DNA of 64,000 bases from Chryseobacterium culicis (GCF_900108365.1 NZ_FNWQ01000002.1:62001-126000), one strand, 5' to 3'; counted from the first letter of the stretch, positions 1 to 8,410 are shown. Translations and numbers: made by a program. The notes: a model not told the origin generated them from the letters alone.

Positions 1-552
1 TTCTGTGATGTCCCTCATGGAAACATTTACATTGTAGCTGGCCAAACCCAGTTGATCAGGCAGCACATTGATGAATAGCCAAACCAGGAAGCTGTACATA
101 AATACCTGAAAGATACTGTTTAAAGCTACCAGCAAAGCGGCATATTCTCTGTTTCCTTTTGCAAGGTCATTCCACACAATAACCATAGCAATACATCTCG
201 CCAGTCCGATAAGGATTAAACCGGCCATATAATCGGGTTCGTGCCGTAAAAAAATGATTGCAAGCGCAAACATCAGTACCGGGCCAATGATCCAGTTAAG
301 AAATAGAGAAATGCCGATTGCTTTTTTATCTTTAAATAGTAACGGGAGAAGAGAATAATCAACCTTTGCCAGCGGCGGATACATCATCAGTATAAGCCCT
401 ATTGCCAAAGGTATATTCGTTGTTCCAATAGACTGTTCATTAATAATCACCGGAATGGCCGGGAAAAAATGACCCAGAGCAATCCCTGCTCCCATGGCAA
501 GAAAAATCCAAAGGGTAAGGTAACGGTCAAGAAATTTTAATCTGGGCTGCAT
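1..552 (-). CDS. arsB: ACR3-type arsenite efflux permease (partial, C-terminus outside window)
   Basis: The first 184 codons of a multi-pass membrane protein, read on the minus strand from an ATG at 550-552 and running off the left edge. The translation opens with a short basic stretch (RLKFLDRY), then hydrophobic helices ([15 protein letters not shown]; a helix around [56 protein letters not shown]). The GLxRCIAMVxVW stretch, with its conserved membrane cysteine, is characteristic of ACR3 arsenite carriers of the BART superfamily. It would export As(III) produced by the arsenate reductase whose stop lies only 2 bp away, so it is the last visible gene of an arsR-DUF6428-arsC-acr3 operon. Only the missing C-terminus leaves doubt. 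Confidence 0.88.
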   Translation of the reverse strand, partial: MQPRLKFLDRYLTLWIFLAMGAGIALGHFFPAIPVIINEQSIGTTNIPLAIGLILMMYPPLAKVDYSLLPLLFKDKKAIGISLFLNWIIGPVLMFALAIIFLRHEPDYMAGLILIGLARCIAMVIVWNDLAKGNREYAALLVALNSIFQVFMYSFLVWLFINVLPDQLGLASYNVNVSMRDITE

Positions 553-554
553 GA

Positions 555-1166
555 TTATTTTTTGATATGAGAAAAAATATAGAACATTTCTTCAGCAATT
601 TGTAAGCTTCGTTCCCGATACACAGCTGCCTGCTCAGGAGTATTGTCTGAAATCTTTGGATCATCAAACGTTATAGGAATTCTTTTTTCCGCACCTGGAA
701 TAAACGGGCATCCGCCATCCGCCTGAGAACAGGTCATAATTGCTGCAAATTCTGAATCAGGATTAAAAGGACTGTCGTATTTTTTTGAAAAGCCGATAAC
801 GGGTAGGCTGTTGTCATCATACCGTATGGCATACACGGGATTAGCTGTATCAGCAATGCTGAAAACTTTAAAACCTTGATCTGCCAGCGTTTCTGCGACT
901 TTAGGAAATAAAGCCGTTGTTTCTGTTCCGCCAGAATAGCAGTAAACTCCGGCAATTGAAAAATAGGAAGCAGCCGCCTGTGCCCAAATCTGTGCCAGAT
1001 GGCTGCGGCGGGAATTGTGAGTGCAGATAAAATTCAGATTGATTGCTTTATGATCATCTGTTTTTTTCTGGATAAAACTGATCAGAGGCTTCAAAATCTC
1101 TTTTCTGTCGGCATCTATAGTATCCCATTGCAGGGACTGAACTGTATTGAATAATTCCTGATACAT
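555..1166 (-). CDS. arsC: Arsenate reductase, low-molecular-weight protein-tyrosine-phosphatase fold
   Basis: A cytosolic 203-residue protein with the phosphatase loop CTHNSRRS at residues 48-55 (CX5R with C48 and R54), typical of the LMW-PTP-type arsenate reductases. It should reduce arsenate to arsenite for export. Further cysteines near residues 146-154 ([12 protein letters not shown]) fit the thiol relay of thioredoxin-coupled ArsC enzymes. It is longer than B. subtilis ArsC (about 139 residues) because of an N-terminal helical extension of about 40 residues, a form common in Bacteroidota. It sits 16 bp after the DUF6428 gene and 2 bp before acr3, in one operon. A protein tyrosine phosphatase role is possible but unlikely in this context. 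Confidence 0.9.
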   Translation of the reverse strand: MYQELFNTVQSLQWDTIDADRKEILKPLISFIQKKTDDHKAINLNFICTHNSRRSHLAQIWAQAAASYFSIAGVYCYSGGTETTALFPKVAETLADQGFKVFSIADTANPVYAIRYDDNSLPVIGFSKKYDSPFNPDSEFAAIMTCSQADGGCPFIPGAEKRIPITFDDPKISDNTPEQAAVYRERSLQIAEEMFYIFSHIKK

Positions 1167-1182
1167 AATTGTTTAGTATTAA

Positions 1183-1656
1183 TTAGCAGCATCCTGAGCC
1201 CGGAGTGCATCCTGAAGTTGAGTTTACAGATAATTCAGACAGGTTTTTCTTTTGTTTTTCAGAAGAAATACCGCATGCTTCCTGAGCTAGGCAGGCTGTT
1301 GTTTTGTTTTTCAGGACAAAATTCTGCCCGTTAAAATCCAGGTCATATTTGCCAATAGTTTCACTCTGATATTCCACTTCAATTTCTGAATCTTCTATTC
1401 CCAGTTTCTCTTCCGAAAGCTGAATGATATGCAGAAGTTTTCCCGGTTTCAGGCGATGTTCATAATCATCGGCATTCCAAAGCTGGAAATTGGTCACTTT
1501 CTCATTTCGGAGCACACCGCCGCAATCAATGAAGTTTTTTACGATCTGTCCCACTTCCGTTACATGGAAATGCTCAGGAACGAAAGAACCGTTTTCTAAT
1601 TGAAACTCTACATTGTCCAGTGTAAGCAGAATTTCTTTGATTTCTGATAGTTTCAT
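1183..1656 (-). CDS. DUF6428 family protein of the arsenic operon
   Basis: A 157-residue cytosolic protein that I recognise as the DUF6428 family, often found between arsR and arsC in Bacteroidota. It has no known catalytic motif. Visible are an acidic N-terminal alpha/beta region, a cysteine pair at about residues 122 and 128 (TTACLAQEACG), and a tail ending in CTPGSGCC (C150, C156, C157). Closely spaced cysteines at an extreme C-terminus could bind trivalent arsenic, but this is inference. One copy of the arsenic operator repeat lies about 40 bp upstream, so the gene probably leads the DUF6428-arsC-acr3 transcript. Confidence 0.8.
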   Translation of the reverse strand: MKLSEIKEILLTLDNVEFQLENGSFVPEHFHVTEVGQIVKNFIDCGGVLRNEKVTNFQLWNADDYEHRLKPGKLLHIIQLSEEKLGIEDSEIEVEYQSETIGKYDLDFNGQNFVLKNKTTACLAQEACGISSEKQKKNLSELSVNSTSGCTPGSGCC

Positions 1657-1694
1657 AGCAGATTAAAATTTAATAAGTAATTATTTTATTTATG

Positions 1695-1717
1695 TTATAT
1701 TGCAATATTACGATGAT
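1695..1717. promoter_or_regulatory. ArsR operator candidate, copy 2
   Basis: Twenty-three bases identical to those at 2076-2098, built around the perfect 12-bp palindrome ATATTGCAATAT. It lies between arsR and the DUF6428 gene, just upstream of the resistance genes on the minus strand. The bottom strand contains TAATATTG, one base off the Bacteroidota -7 consensus TAnnTTTG, so a bound repressor would cover the promoter. Confidence 0.7.
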
Positions 1718-1736
1718 TTTGGTCAAAAAAAATGCC

Positions 1737-2066
1737 TTAGCAGCATTGTTTTATTGTTACATCCTGATTGAAAAACAGGTTGAACTCATTTTGAAATTGC
1801 TTCCAGGTACTTTCGTTAATGCAGTAGCATACAGATTTTCCTTCAATAGAACCTTTGATGATGTCAATATTCTTCAGCTCTTTTAAATGCTGGGAGATGG
1901 TAGCCTGGGCCAGCCCGAGTTCTTCAACCAGATCATTACATATACACGCTTTCTGATTAATGATATATTGTAAAATGGCTATTCTTGCCGGATGCCCCAA
2001 AACCTTAAGCAGAGAAGCCAGCTTGTTTTGTTCTTCCGTATAGATTTCTGTTTTTGTAACTCCCAT
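1737..2066 (-). CDS. arsR: ArsR/SmtB-family arsenic-responsive repressor
   Basis: A 109-residue winged-helix repressor. The recognition region is around residues 51-66 (GLAQATISQHLKELKN), directly after a helix carrying the CxC pair C41/C43 (KACICNDL), the position where classical ArsR proteins bind As(III). Extra cysteine pairs (C80/C82 in SVCYC and C108/C109 at the very end) may add ligands. It should repress the ars genes and dissociate when arsenite or antimonite binds. Copies of one palindromic repeat flank the gene on both sides, which suggests autoregulation as well as control of the downstream operon. Confidence 0.93.
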   Translation of the reverse strand: MGVTKTEIYTEEQNKLASLLKVLGHPARIAILQYIINQKACICNDLVEELGLAQATISQHLKELKNIDIIKGSIEGKSVCYCINESTWKQFQNEFNLFFNQDVTIKQCC

Positions 2067-2075
2067 TGCTTAATT

Positions 2076-2098
2076 TTATATTGCAATATTACGATGAT
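2076..2098. promoter_or_regulatory. ArsR operator candidate, copy 1, overlapping the arsR promoter
   Basis: Second copy of the 23-bp repeat with core ATATTGCAATAT, 10 bp upstream of the arsR start. On the minus strand it holds TAATATTG (complement of 2084-2091), preceded after exactly 19 bp by TTG (complement of 2111-2113), matching Bacteroidota promoter spacing. The operator therefore overlies the -7 element of arsR. Confidence 0.72.
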
Positions 2099-2218
2099 AA
2101 ATTGATTAGACAATAAAAAAATCAATAAATTTCAGTGTATTATATTTAAAGTGTTGATTTTTAATAGTTCAAATTTATTTCTGCTATTTTTATACTATTA
2201 TGGAAGGAGTTGAAATTA

Positions 2219-2249
2219 AAAAGATGAAGCATTTTTCGCTTCATCTTTT
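2219..2249. terminator. Rho-independent terminator
   Basis: Perfect 12-bp stem (AAAAGATGAAGC against GCTTCATCTTTT) with a 7-nt loop, flanked by A/T runs so it can work in both directions. It sits 9 bp past the stop of the phosphodiesterase gene, which is read on the minus strand. Confidence 0.8.
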
Positions 2250-2258
2250 CGTGTATTG

Positions 2259-3200
2259 TTATGGTAAACTGATCTTTTTACCTTGTTCAGGGAAGACAAA
2301 ATTTACTTTGAGAGGATTGTTTTTCAGTAATTCCTTTTTAATCAATTCGGGATTATCACCTGTGGGTTTTCTGTGGGTAACCACAATGTTAAGTCCCGCA
2401 AGACTGTTTTGCCCGGTTTTTTCTTTCAGCTTACTCAGCTCCTCAATCAGCAGGTTAGGGGTAAGGTGTCCGAACAGCAAATGTTCAGGCTGGCTGTTGG
2501 GGAAAGAAACTTCAATTAATATCGTATTTAGCTGTCTTTTTTTAACAAGTGGAGCGATTGTGTTCCAAAGGTGATCAAGACGGTCAGATTTTTCAATGCG
2601 GTCTGCACCGGTATCTCCCAGATAAAGCAGATAGTGATCTTCTCTTCTTACCAGTGCAGCACTGCTTTTATAGGGATTGACGTGGCTCAGTTCATATCCG
2701 GTTATAAAGAATGGAGTTTTAGGTGCGGGAATTTCCGTTCCTTCCTGAAGTTCATTATAATGGTATTTTCCGAGGATAGGCTTTTGTCCCTGATCTGCAA
2801 AATTGATCCATGTATCTGTGATAAAATAATGATTCTGCAAAATCTGAATTACGGGAGCAATAGCAAAAATATCTTTCTTGGAATCTGCCGGAGAATTGAT
2901 GATAAGCCCGGATAAATGATCCAGGTGGCCATGTGATACAAAATATCCTTTTATCTGATCCTTCAGAACTGTTTCTGCTGATCCCTGGAGGCTTTTCATT
3001 TCAATTGCTTTCCGGATTCCTGTATTTACAGTACCTGCATCAAGACATAGAAAGGCATTGTCCTTTGGAGCGCCTACCAGATAGGCAGACAAATTGTCTT
3101 CCTGCTCACCACCATATATTCCCAAGGGAATAACATCAAAATTTTGTGCTTTACAAACAATATTGAGAAGAACGAATAAAGAAAGTGCTGTTTTTTTCAT
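2259..3200 (-). CDS. Exported class II 3',5'-cyclic-nucleotide phosphodiesterase (metallo-beta-lactamase fold)
   Basis: A 313-residue protein with a cleavable signal peptide (about residues 1-19, ending KAQ). The motif HGHLDH at residues 90-95, followed by LSGLIIN, and the later IEVSFPN and LLFGHLTPNLLIEEL segments match class II cAMP phosphodiesterases (PDEase II, as in yeast PDE1 and periplasmic Vibrio CpdP) better than generic beta-lactamase-fold hydrolases. It would hydrolyse cyclic nucleotides using a dinuclear metal site, outside the cytoplasm. A TAAATTTG -7 candidate (complement of 3244-3251) precedes it. It has its own terminator and appears monocistronic. Confidence 0.78.
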   Translation of the reverse strand: MKKTALSLFVLLNIVCKAQNFDVIPLGIYGGEQEDNLSAYLVGAPKDNAFLCLDAGTVNTGIRKAIEMKSLQGSAETVLKDQIKGYFVSHGHLDHLSGLIINSPADSKKDIFAIAPVIQILQNHYFITDTWINFADQGQKPILGKYHYNELQEGTEIPAPKTPFFITGYELSHVNPYKSSAALVRREDHYLLYLGDTGADRIEKSDRLDHLWNTIAPLVKKRQLNTILIEVSFPNSQPEHLLFGHLTPNLLIEELSKLKEKTGQNSLAGLNIVVTHRKPTGDNPELIKKELLKNNPLKVNFVFPEQGKKISLP

Positions 3201-3287
3201 AATACTTACAATAGAAAACCATCTCTTACAAAGATGGACAGAGCAAATTTACGCTATTTTTTTCCGACCGGCATTGTCTATATCAGT

Positions 3288-3314
3288 AAAGCCTGCTGGA
3301 AATAAGCAGGCTTT
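3288..3314. terminator. Stem-loop terminator after the agmatine deiminase-like gene
   Basis: Ten-bp stem (AAAGCCTGCT / AGCAGGCTTT) with a 7-nt loop, 15 bp past the stop of the minus-strand gene at 3329. The T-run is better on the plus side, so its direction is uncertain. Confidence 0.55.
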
Positions 3315-3328
3315 CTTTTTAAAATTAT

Positions 3329-4450
3329 TTACTGAGGCTGTTGTTGGGTTACACAATGTACCATACCGCCATTGGCAAACAGATTGCGGCAGTCAATTCC
3401 GACCACTTGTTTACCAGGGTAGAGCTGCTGAATGATGTTATTGGCAACCACATCGTTCGGGTCATTGTAATTCGGAACCAATACACGGTTGTTGGCAATA
3501 TAGTAATTGATATAAGAAGCACGGCCCACATTTTTCCCGTAAGTGGTGATCACATCATTTCTTGTTAGGGGTACTTTTACAAACTGATAAGCTGCTCCGC
3601 TTTTGGTGGTGGCATCATATAATTTATCAATATCATTATCAGGAACTTGCCAGTAAGCCAAATCATCAGGACTCATAGTAATAATAGTAGAAGGGTTGGC
3701 AAACCTTGCAAAACCGTCAATATGCATGTCTGTAATATCAAGACCAGCCTTCCCATTCAGCCAGATAAATTTCGTTACCCCTAAATTTTTCGTAAATATC
3801 GCTTCTGCTTCCTGCTGAGTCATTCCCGGGTTTCTGTTGTTGTTAAGAATGGAACTTTTGCAGGCCATTAATACTCCGTTTCCATCAATTTCCACACTTC
3901 CGCCTTCATTAATCATCACTGAATTGAGATTGATCTTCGGAATATTAGTGTCAGCTGCTATTTTGGAAGGAATCGCATTACATTGGCTGTAACCGGCCTT
4001 ATTTCCCCAGCCGTTAAATCCCCAATCCTGAATGAATAACTGGCCATTCTGATCTTTCACATAGATCGGCCCGTTATCTCTTACCCAGAAATCATCGGTC
4101 GGGTACATTTTAAAATTGATATGGGTTAGGGGAACTCCGGCACTGTTTAAAAGCGCTGTAATACGGTCTTTTTCGGTTTCATCATAAGCAATAATGTGAA
4201 CTTTTTCACTTTGTACAAGTTCTTTGGTCATTGCTACCCAGGTTGCATCCAGACGGTTACGGTAAGTGGTTCCGTACTGATACTGATGGGGCCATTGCAG
4301 CCAGGTTCCTTCGTGTTTTGCAGATTCTTCCGGCATCTTGTAAACAGCAGTCCCGGGATTTGTGGTTTCCGGAGGTTCCGGTACATCTGTCTGTGAACAT
4401 GAAAGTACAAGAGCAGGAAATAAAAGGGACATGATTTTCTTTTTTTGCAT
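3329..4450 (-). CDS. Lipoprotein of the agmatine deiminase / peptidyl-arginine deiminase family
   Basis: A 373-residue member of the PPAD-type guanidine-group hydrolases (PF04371), which turn agmatine or arginine side chains into carbamoyl/citrulline products plus ammonia. The DxHIDGFARF motif and the near-terminal GGMVHCVTQQ with catalytic C366 are intact. The N-terminus is a lipoprotein signal (ALVLSC, lipid-modified C18) followed by a Pro/Thr-rich linker. Typical agmatine deiminases are cytosolic, so export implies an extracellular or surface substrate such as free agmatine or arginine peptides. A TACTTTTG -7 candidate lies at the complement of 4472-4479. Family assignment is strong; substrate is unknown. 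Confidence 0.88.
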   Translation of the reverse strand: MQKKKIMSLLFPALVLSCSQTDVPEPPETTNPGTAVYKMPEESAKHEGTWLQWPHQYQYGTTYRNRLDATWVAMTKELVQSEKVHIIAYDETEKDRITALLNSAGVPLTHINFKMYPTDDFWVRDNGPIYVKDQNGQLFIQDWGFNGWGNKAGYSQCNAIPSKIAADTNIPKINLNSVMINEGGSVEIDGNGVLMACKSSILNNNRNPGMTQQEAEAIFTKNLGVTKFIWLNGKAGLDITDMHIDGFARFANPSTIITMSPDDLAYWQVPDNDIDKLYDATTKSGAAYQFVKVPLTRNDVITTYGKNVGRASYINYYIANNRVLVPNYNDPNDVVANNIIQQLYPGKQVVGIDCRNLFANGGMVHCVTQQQPQ

Positions 4451-4518
4451 AACTGATTTATTTTAACAAGGCAAAAGTAGATCCGCAGAAAATTTTAAAG
4501 TTGTCCCAAATTGCCAAC

Positions 4519-5343
4519 TTACCTCAATGGCACTAAAATATACGTCAGCTGTTCTTTCTCGCCATCTTCATGTGCTGCGTACCTTTCATACTTTTCTATA
4601 ATAGGAGTGTGCGAAAATTCAAGATCTGAATTCAAGATCCAGCGCGAATAGATTTTGGTATAGGTTTCATCTATTGTTTGATAACTTCCCGTATGGATAA
4701 AGCGGGCATACCTGCCTCCGAGTATTGTTTTTGAAGGGAGCTTTTTGAGGGCAGAAGGTTCCGAAGCACATGCATCATACCTGCAGTTGATTTCCGTTCT
4801 GATTAAGGGTTCATCTGCTATAACGCCGTAATATTCTGTTCCGGGCTCCGGAAATTCATTTTTCATGAATTTTTCCCAGAGTACTTCAATTTCTTCGTTG
4901 TTATAATAGGTTTTAACACTTTGGTAGTACACCTGCAATGGTTTAAGATAGATGATCTCAGGTTCCAGCAGTATATCAGATGTTACAGGAATAATCATCT
5001 CTTCGCAGAGAAGTTTTTCCTTACTTAATTTTGCTGCTTTAGGAGAAATCCCGAAATGCTGTTTAAATGCTTTTGAAAAGGAAGCAATATTGGCAAAACC
5101 TACTTCAATGGCAATGGAGGTGAGACTTTCATGGGTGTAAAGAATCCTTTTATAGGCATTTTCTACCTTTAATCTTTGCTGAAAAGCACCTATTGTTTCT
5201 CCACAGCTGTACTTAAAGATACGTTGAATATTTCGGTAAGAATAATGGGAAATATCTTCCAGTTCTTTTACGGAAACAGGCTGGTCATAATTCTTTTCTA
5301 TGAAACTTATAACTCTGTAAATACAATTCAGGTGGTCTTCCAT
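4519..5343 (-). CDS. AraC-family regulator with GyrI-like ligand-binding domain
   Basis: A 274-residue regulator. Residues about 8-105 form the two-HTH AraC DNA-binding domain placed at the N-terminus (YRNIQRIFKYSCGETIGAFQQRL, then VGFANIASFSKAFKQHFGISP). Residues about 115-274 form a GyrI/SOB-type domain (YYGVIADEP, YARFIHTGSY, PIIEKYERY) known to bind small hydrophobic molecules in Rob- and BmrR-type regulators. This order is as in E. coli Rob. It probably controls a drug- or stress-response gene, but nothing adjacent is an obvious target. It follows the deiminase gene's promoter by about 50 bp, so the two are separate units. Confidence 0.9.
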   Translation of the reverse strand: MEDHLNCIYRVISFIEKNYDQPVSVKELEDISHYSYRNIQRIFKYSCGETIGAFQQRLKVENAYKRILYTHESLTSIAIEVGFANIASFSKAFKQHFGISPKAAKLSKEKLLCEEMIIPVTSDILLEPEIIYLKPLQVYYQSVKTYYNNEEIEVLWEKFMKNEFPEPGTEYYGVIADEPLIRTEINCRYDACASEPSALKKLPSKTILGGRYARFIHTGSYQTIDETYTKIYSRWILNSDLEFSHTPIIEKYERYAAHEDGEKEQLTYILVPLR

Positions 5344-5475
5344 ACCTTTTGAAATTTTCCGAAATAATTAGCACAGAATAAAATTACAAATAAAAGAAAT
5401 AAAAAGGTGTTTCTGGATTATCCTTGTGATGTTTTTAAACTTTTAAAAGATGAAAATACTGTTTCAAAAAACACA

Positions 5476-5502
5476 AAACCTTCAGAGCTTATCTGAAGGT
5501 TT
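5476..5502 (-). terminator. Terminator of the MoxR/VWA operon
   Basis: Eleven-bp perfect stem (AAACCTTCAGA / TCTGAAGGTTT) with a 5-nt loop. On the minus strand it is followed by a T-rich run. It lies about 25 bp past the MoxR-type gene's stop. Confidence 0.8.
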
Positions 5503-5526
5503 GTTATTGAATAGGTCGGAATTCGA

Positions 5527-6981
5527 TTAATTACGCAAGAACTGGCCAATACCGGGCGAATCAAAAGTAAAAGCATTCTGATTTTCAGACTTGTCGATTT
5601 TATTGCTTATGGTTAAGGCCCATAGCACAAGTTCTTTACAGAAGTTCTGATCTTCTTTACTCAAATCTGAAGCATTTTCCGCAACAACGGTTTCTAAAGG
5701 TTCTATCTTATCCAGTTTAGCGTAAAATTCTTCATCCGTATCATTGTAATTCAGCTCCAGATGATTTTTATTGAACCATCTGATCAGGTCTGTATACGGT
5801 GTTTTGATTCCTTCTTTTTCCAGTTTGGAAATGCGTGGGAATATACTTTCAAATTGCGTCATTACCGCCTTGTCAATTAAGATTTTAGCGACATAATCTG
5901 CGCCTTCCTGCTCGCCTTCATACACCAGTTCAATTTTTCCTGTGATGGATGGAATGATGGACATAAAATCCAGCAGACGGACCGTTGTCTTTTGTTCACC
6001 GGATTCAATCAAACGCAATTTGGCGGCTGCCACTAAATTCTCCATCGCGCTGATGGTAAGACGGGCACTCACTCCGCTTTTCGCATCTACATATTCACTG
6101 ATACGTGCTGCAAAAGCGACTTCTTCCAGCAGGTTTTTTGCCAGATCAGGAATCTGTATCTGTGCTTTATCTTCAGGAGAAATCAATGCTTCCTGCTCGG
6201 TTATCTGTCTGGCAAGAGCTATAGTTTTCGGATAATGGGTGAAAATCTGTGACCCGATTCTATCTTTCAGAGGGGTTACAATACTTCCTCTGTTGGTATA
6301 GTCTTCCGGATTGGCTGTGAATACGAACTGAATATCCAGCGGCATTCTCAGCTGGAATCCACGGATCTGAATATCTCCTTCCTGCAGAATATTAAACAGG
6401 GAAACCTGAATTCTTGCCTGCAGATCGGGCAATTCATTCAAAACAAAAATAGAACGGTTGGCACGCGGAATCATTCCGTAATGTAAAACACGCTCATCAG
6501 AATACGGCAGCTTTAAGGTAGCAGCTTTGATAGGGTCTATATCTCCGATCAGATCAGCTACGTTTACATCCGGAGTTGCTAATTTTTCATAGAAACGGTG
6601 AGAGCGGTGTACCCATGAAATAGGGGTATCATCTCCTAATTCTTCAATAAGATCCTTGGCAAATTTTGAGATAGGCTGAAATGGACTGTCATTAATCTCT
6701 GAACCTTTTACGATAGGCATATATTCGTCAAGAAGATTAACCATACTTCTTGCAATTCTTGTTTTGGCCTGACCGCGCAATCCCAGCAGATTGATGTGGT
6801 GACCGGCAAGAATTGCTTTTTTTAACTGGGGAACAACAGTATCTTCGTAGCCCCAAAGTCCTTCGAAAACAGGCTCTTTAGCTTTAATCCTCGCAATGAG
6901 GTTCGCTTGGATTTCCTCATTAATCGTTTTATGGGTGTAACCGGAGTCTTTTAATTCTTTGAATGTAATATCGTTTTTCAT
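5527..6981 (-). CDS. MoxR/ChlI-like AAA+ ATPase
   Basis: A 484-residue AAA+ protein resembling magnesium chelatase ChlI/BchI and MoxR chaperone ATPases. Walker A is GLRGQAKT at residues 67-74. The Walker B region reads SIFVLNELPDL, with Asn where the usual motif has Asp before the catalytic Glu. It also has a sensor-like VFTANPEDYTNRG and an arginine-finger region (LKDRIGSQI). A helical lid and a tail of about 130 residues follow. Together with the VWA gene just upstream (54 bp apart, same strand) it forms a typical MoxR-VWA chaperone pair, remodelling an unknown client. No chlorophyll or cobalamin genes are near, so chelatase activity is unlikely. Confidence 0.88.
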   Translation of the reverse strand: MKNDITFKELKDSGYTHKTINEEIQANLIARIKAKEPVFEGLWGYEDTVVPQLKKAILAGHHINLLGLRGQAKTRIARSMVNLLDEYMPIVKGSEINDSPFQPISKFAKDLIEELGDDTPISWVHRSHRFYEKLATPDVNVADLIGDIDPIKAATLKLPYSDERVLHYGMIPRANRSIFVLNELPDLQARIQVSLFNILQEGDIQIRGFQLRMPLDIQFVFTANPEDYTNRGSIVTPLKDRIGSQIFTHYPKTIALARQITEQEALISPEDKAQIQIPDLAKNLLEEVAFAARISEYVDAKSGVSARLTISAMENLVAAAKLRLIESGEQKTTVRLLDFMSIIPSITGKIELVYEGEQEGADYVAKILIDKAVMTQFESIFPRISKLEKEGIKTPYTDLIRWFNKNHLELNYNDTDEEFYAKLDKIEPLETVVAENASDLSKEDQNFCKELVLWALTISNKIDKSENQNAFTFDSPGIGQFLRN

Positions 6982-7035
6982 TTTCTTGTATTACTAATTA
7001 GGTAAGATTTCAGTTTAAGGCTGAAAATCTGGTCA

Positions 7036-8175
7036 TTATATTCTTCTTATTCTGTTTTTCTCGTAATCTTCAAAAATCATCTGCCCTAAGCCTGAAAGTC
7101 CGGTCAGGAAAGCTTTTCCTTTGTTTTGAGCCGTAAATTCTTCTACAAACTGACGCAGGTACGGATCTTGTGCAATCATAAAAGTAGTGATTGGGATTTT
7201 CAGTTTTCTGGCCTGTGCAGCTCTGTTGAGGCATTGGTTCACAATTTTTTCATCCAGTCCGAAGCTGTTCATATAGAATTCCCCGCTCGGCAGCTGAATA
7301 CAGCTTGGTTTTCCATCTGTAATCATGAAAATCTGCTTGTTGGTATTTCTTTTTCTGCGGAGAATATCCATGGCCAGCTCAAGTCCTGCCACAGTATTGG
7401 TATGATAAGGGCCTACCTTGAGATAGGGAAGGTCTTTGATTTTGATGGGCCAGGCTTCATTTCCAAACACAATGATATCTATGGAATCTTTGGGGTATTT
7501 CCGTTTAATCATTTCCACAAGGGCCATTGCCACTTTTTTAGCCGGGGTAATACGGTCTTCACCGTACAGGATCATAGAGTGGCTGATGTCGATCATCAGC
7601 ACGGTGCTCATCTGTGCCTTATGCTTGGTTTCCTCTACAATAAGATCTTCTTCAGTTAATCGCAGATCTGAGATTCCGTTGTTAATCTGTGCATTCTTCA
7701 AGCTTTCCGTCATGTTTACGGCTGCCAGATCATCTCCATACTGGAAAGAACGGTTTTCACCATCGCGTTCATCACCGATTCCTGTTTTGTTGGTGCGGTG
7801 ATTTCCTGCTCCGTTTTTTTTCAGTTTCCCAAATATCTGATCCAGAGCATACTCACGAAGTGCTGCTTCCAGTTTGGGTGTTAAAATATTTTTTCCTTTT
7901 CCGCTTCCTGTATTGCCTTCTTCAGGATCTTCCTCTTTGATATAACCTCTCTTTTTCAAATCTTCTTCAAAATCCTGAAGTGTATATTCATCACTGAAGA
8001 TATCATATTCCTTGTCCAGCATATCAAGCCACTCGAAGGCTTCCTCAAGATCTCCTGAGGTGTGCGTAAACAAGTCTTTGAAAACATCAAAGACCCGGTC
8101 AAAATGAGATATTTCTTCCGGCACATGCTTACTGAATACAAAACCTCTATGAGGGTTAAAATTTTTATCTTTCAT
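7036..8175 (-). CDS. VWA-domain protein, partner of the MoxR-type ATPase
   Basis: A 379-residue soluble protein. The N-terminal 190 residues are charged and helical with a Gly/Lys/Asn-rich linker (about residues 85-145). The C-terminal von Willebrand A domain carries an intact MIDAS (DISHS at residues 196-200, later a TDGKPS loop). In MoxR systems such proteins bind the client and activate the ATPase hexamer, much as ChlD works with ChlI. The gene is the first of a two-gene operon ending at the hairpin near 5490. No signal peptide or membrane segment is visible, so it should act in the cytoplasm. Confidence 0.88.
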   Translation of the reverse strand: MKDKNFNPHRGFVFSKHVPEEISHFDRVFDVFKDLFTHTSGDLEEAFEWLDMLDKEYDIFSDEYTLQDFEEDLKKRGYIKEEDPEEGNTGSGKGKNILTPKLEAALREYALDQIFGKLKKNGAGNHRTNKTGIGDERDGENRSFQYGDDLAAVNMTESLKNAQINNGISDLRLTEEDLIVEETKHKAQMSTVLMIDISHSMILYGEDRITPAKKVAMALVEMIKRKYPKDSIDIIVFGNEAWPIKIKDLPYLKVGPYHTNTVAGLELAMDILRRKRNTNKQIFMITDGKPSCIQLPSGEFYMNSFGLDEKIVNQCLNRAAQARKLKIPITTFMIAQDPYLRQFVEEFTAQNKGKAFLTGLSGLGQMIFEDYEKNRIRRI

Positions 8176-8329
8176 AAGATGTTAAGCTGTTTTGCTATTC
8201 CTTTTTCAAACTGAAAAGTTAGGAAAATATCATTTTAAGATTCCCTTAGAAAAATAGAAAATACTAATGATGGTTATATAGTAATAGAATAATTGTTTTC
8301 TAAATTTCATCTTACCCGCTTTAAAAACA

Positions 8330-8359
8330 AAGACTCCCCGTAATCTTACGGAGAGTCTT
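8330..8359 (-). terminator. Terminator after the surface protein gene
   Basis: Thirteen-bp stem with one mismatch (AAGACTCCCCGTA / TACGGAGAGTCTT) and a 4-nt loop. On the minus strand a T-rich tract follows. It lies about 50 bp past the gene's stop. Confidence 0.78.
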
Positions 8360-8410
8360 CTAAAATATTAAAATTTGTTTTGAATGTTTACGTTTTACAT
8401 TTAACCCCGG

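Noticed and set aside
5527..8175. Magnesium or cobalt chelatase
   Set aside because: The ATPase and VWA genes look ChlI/ChlD-like, but no large chelatase subunit or tetrapyrrole gene is nearby; a MoxR-VWA chaperone pair fits better.
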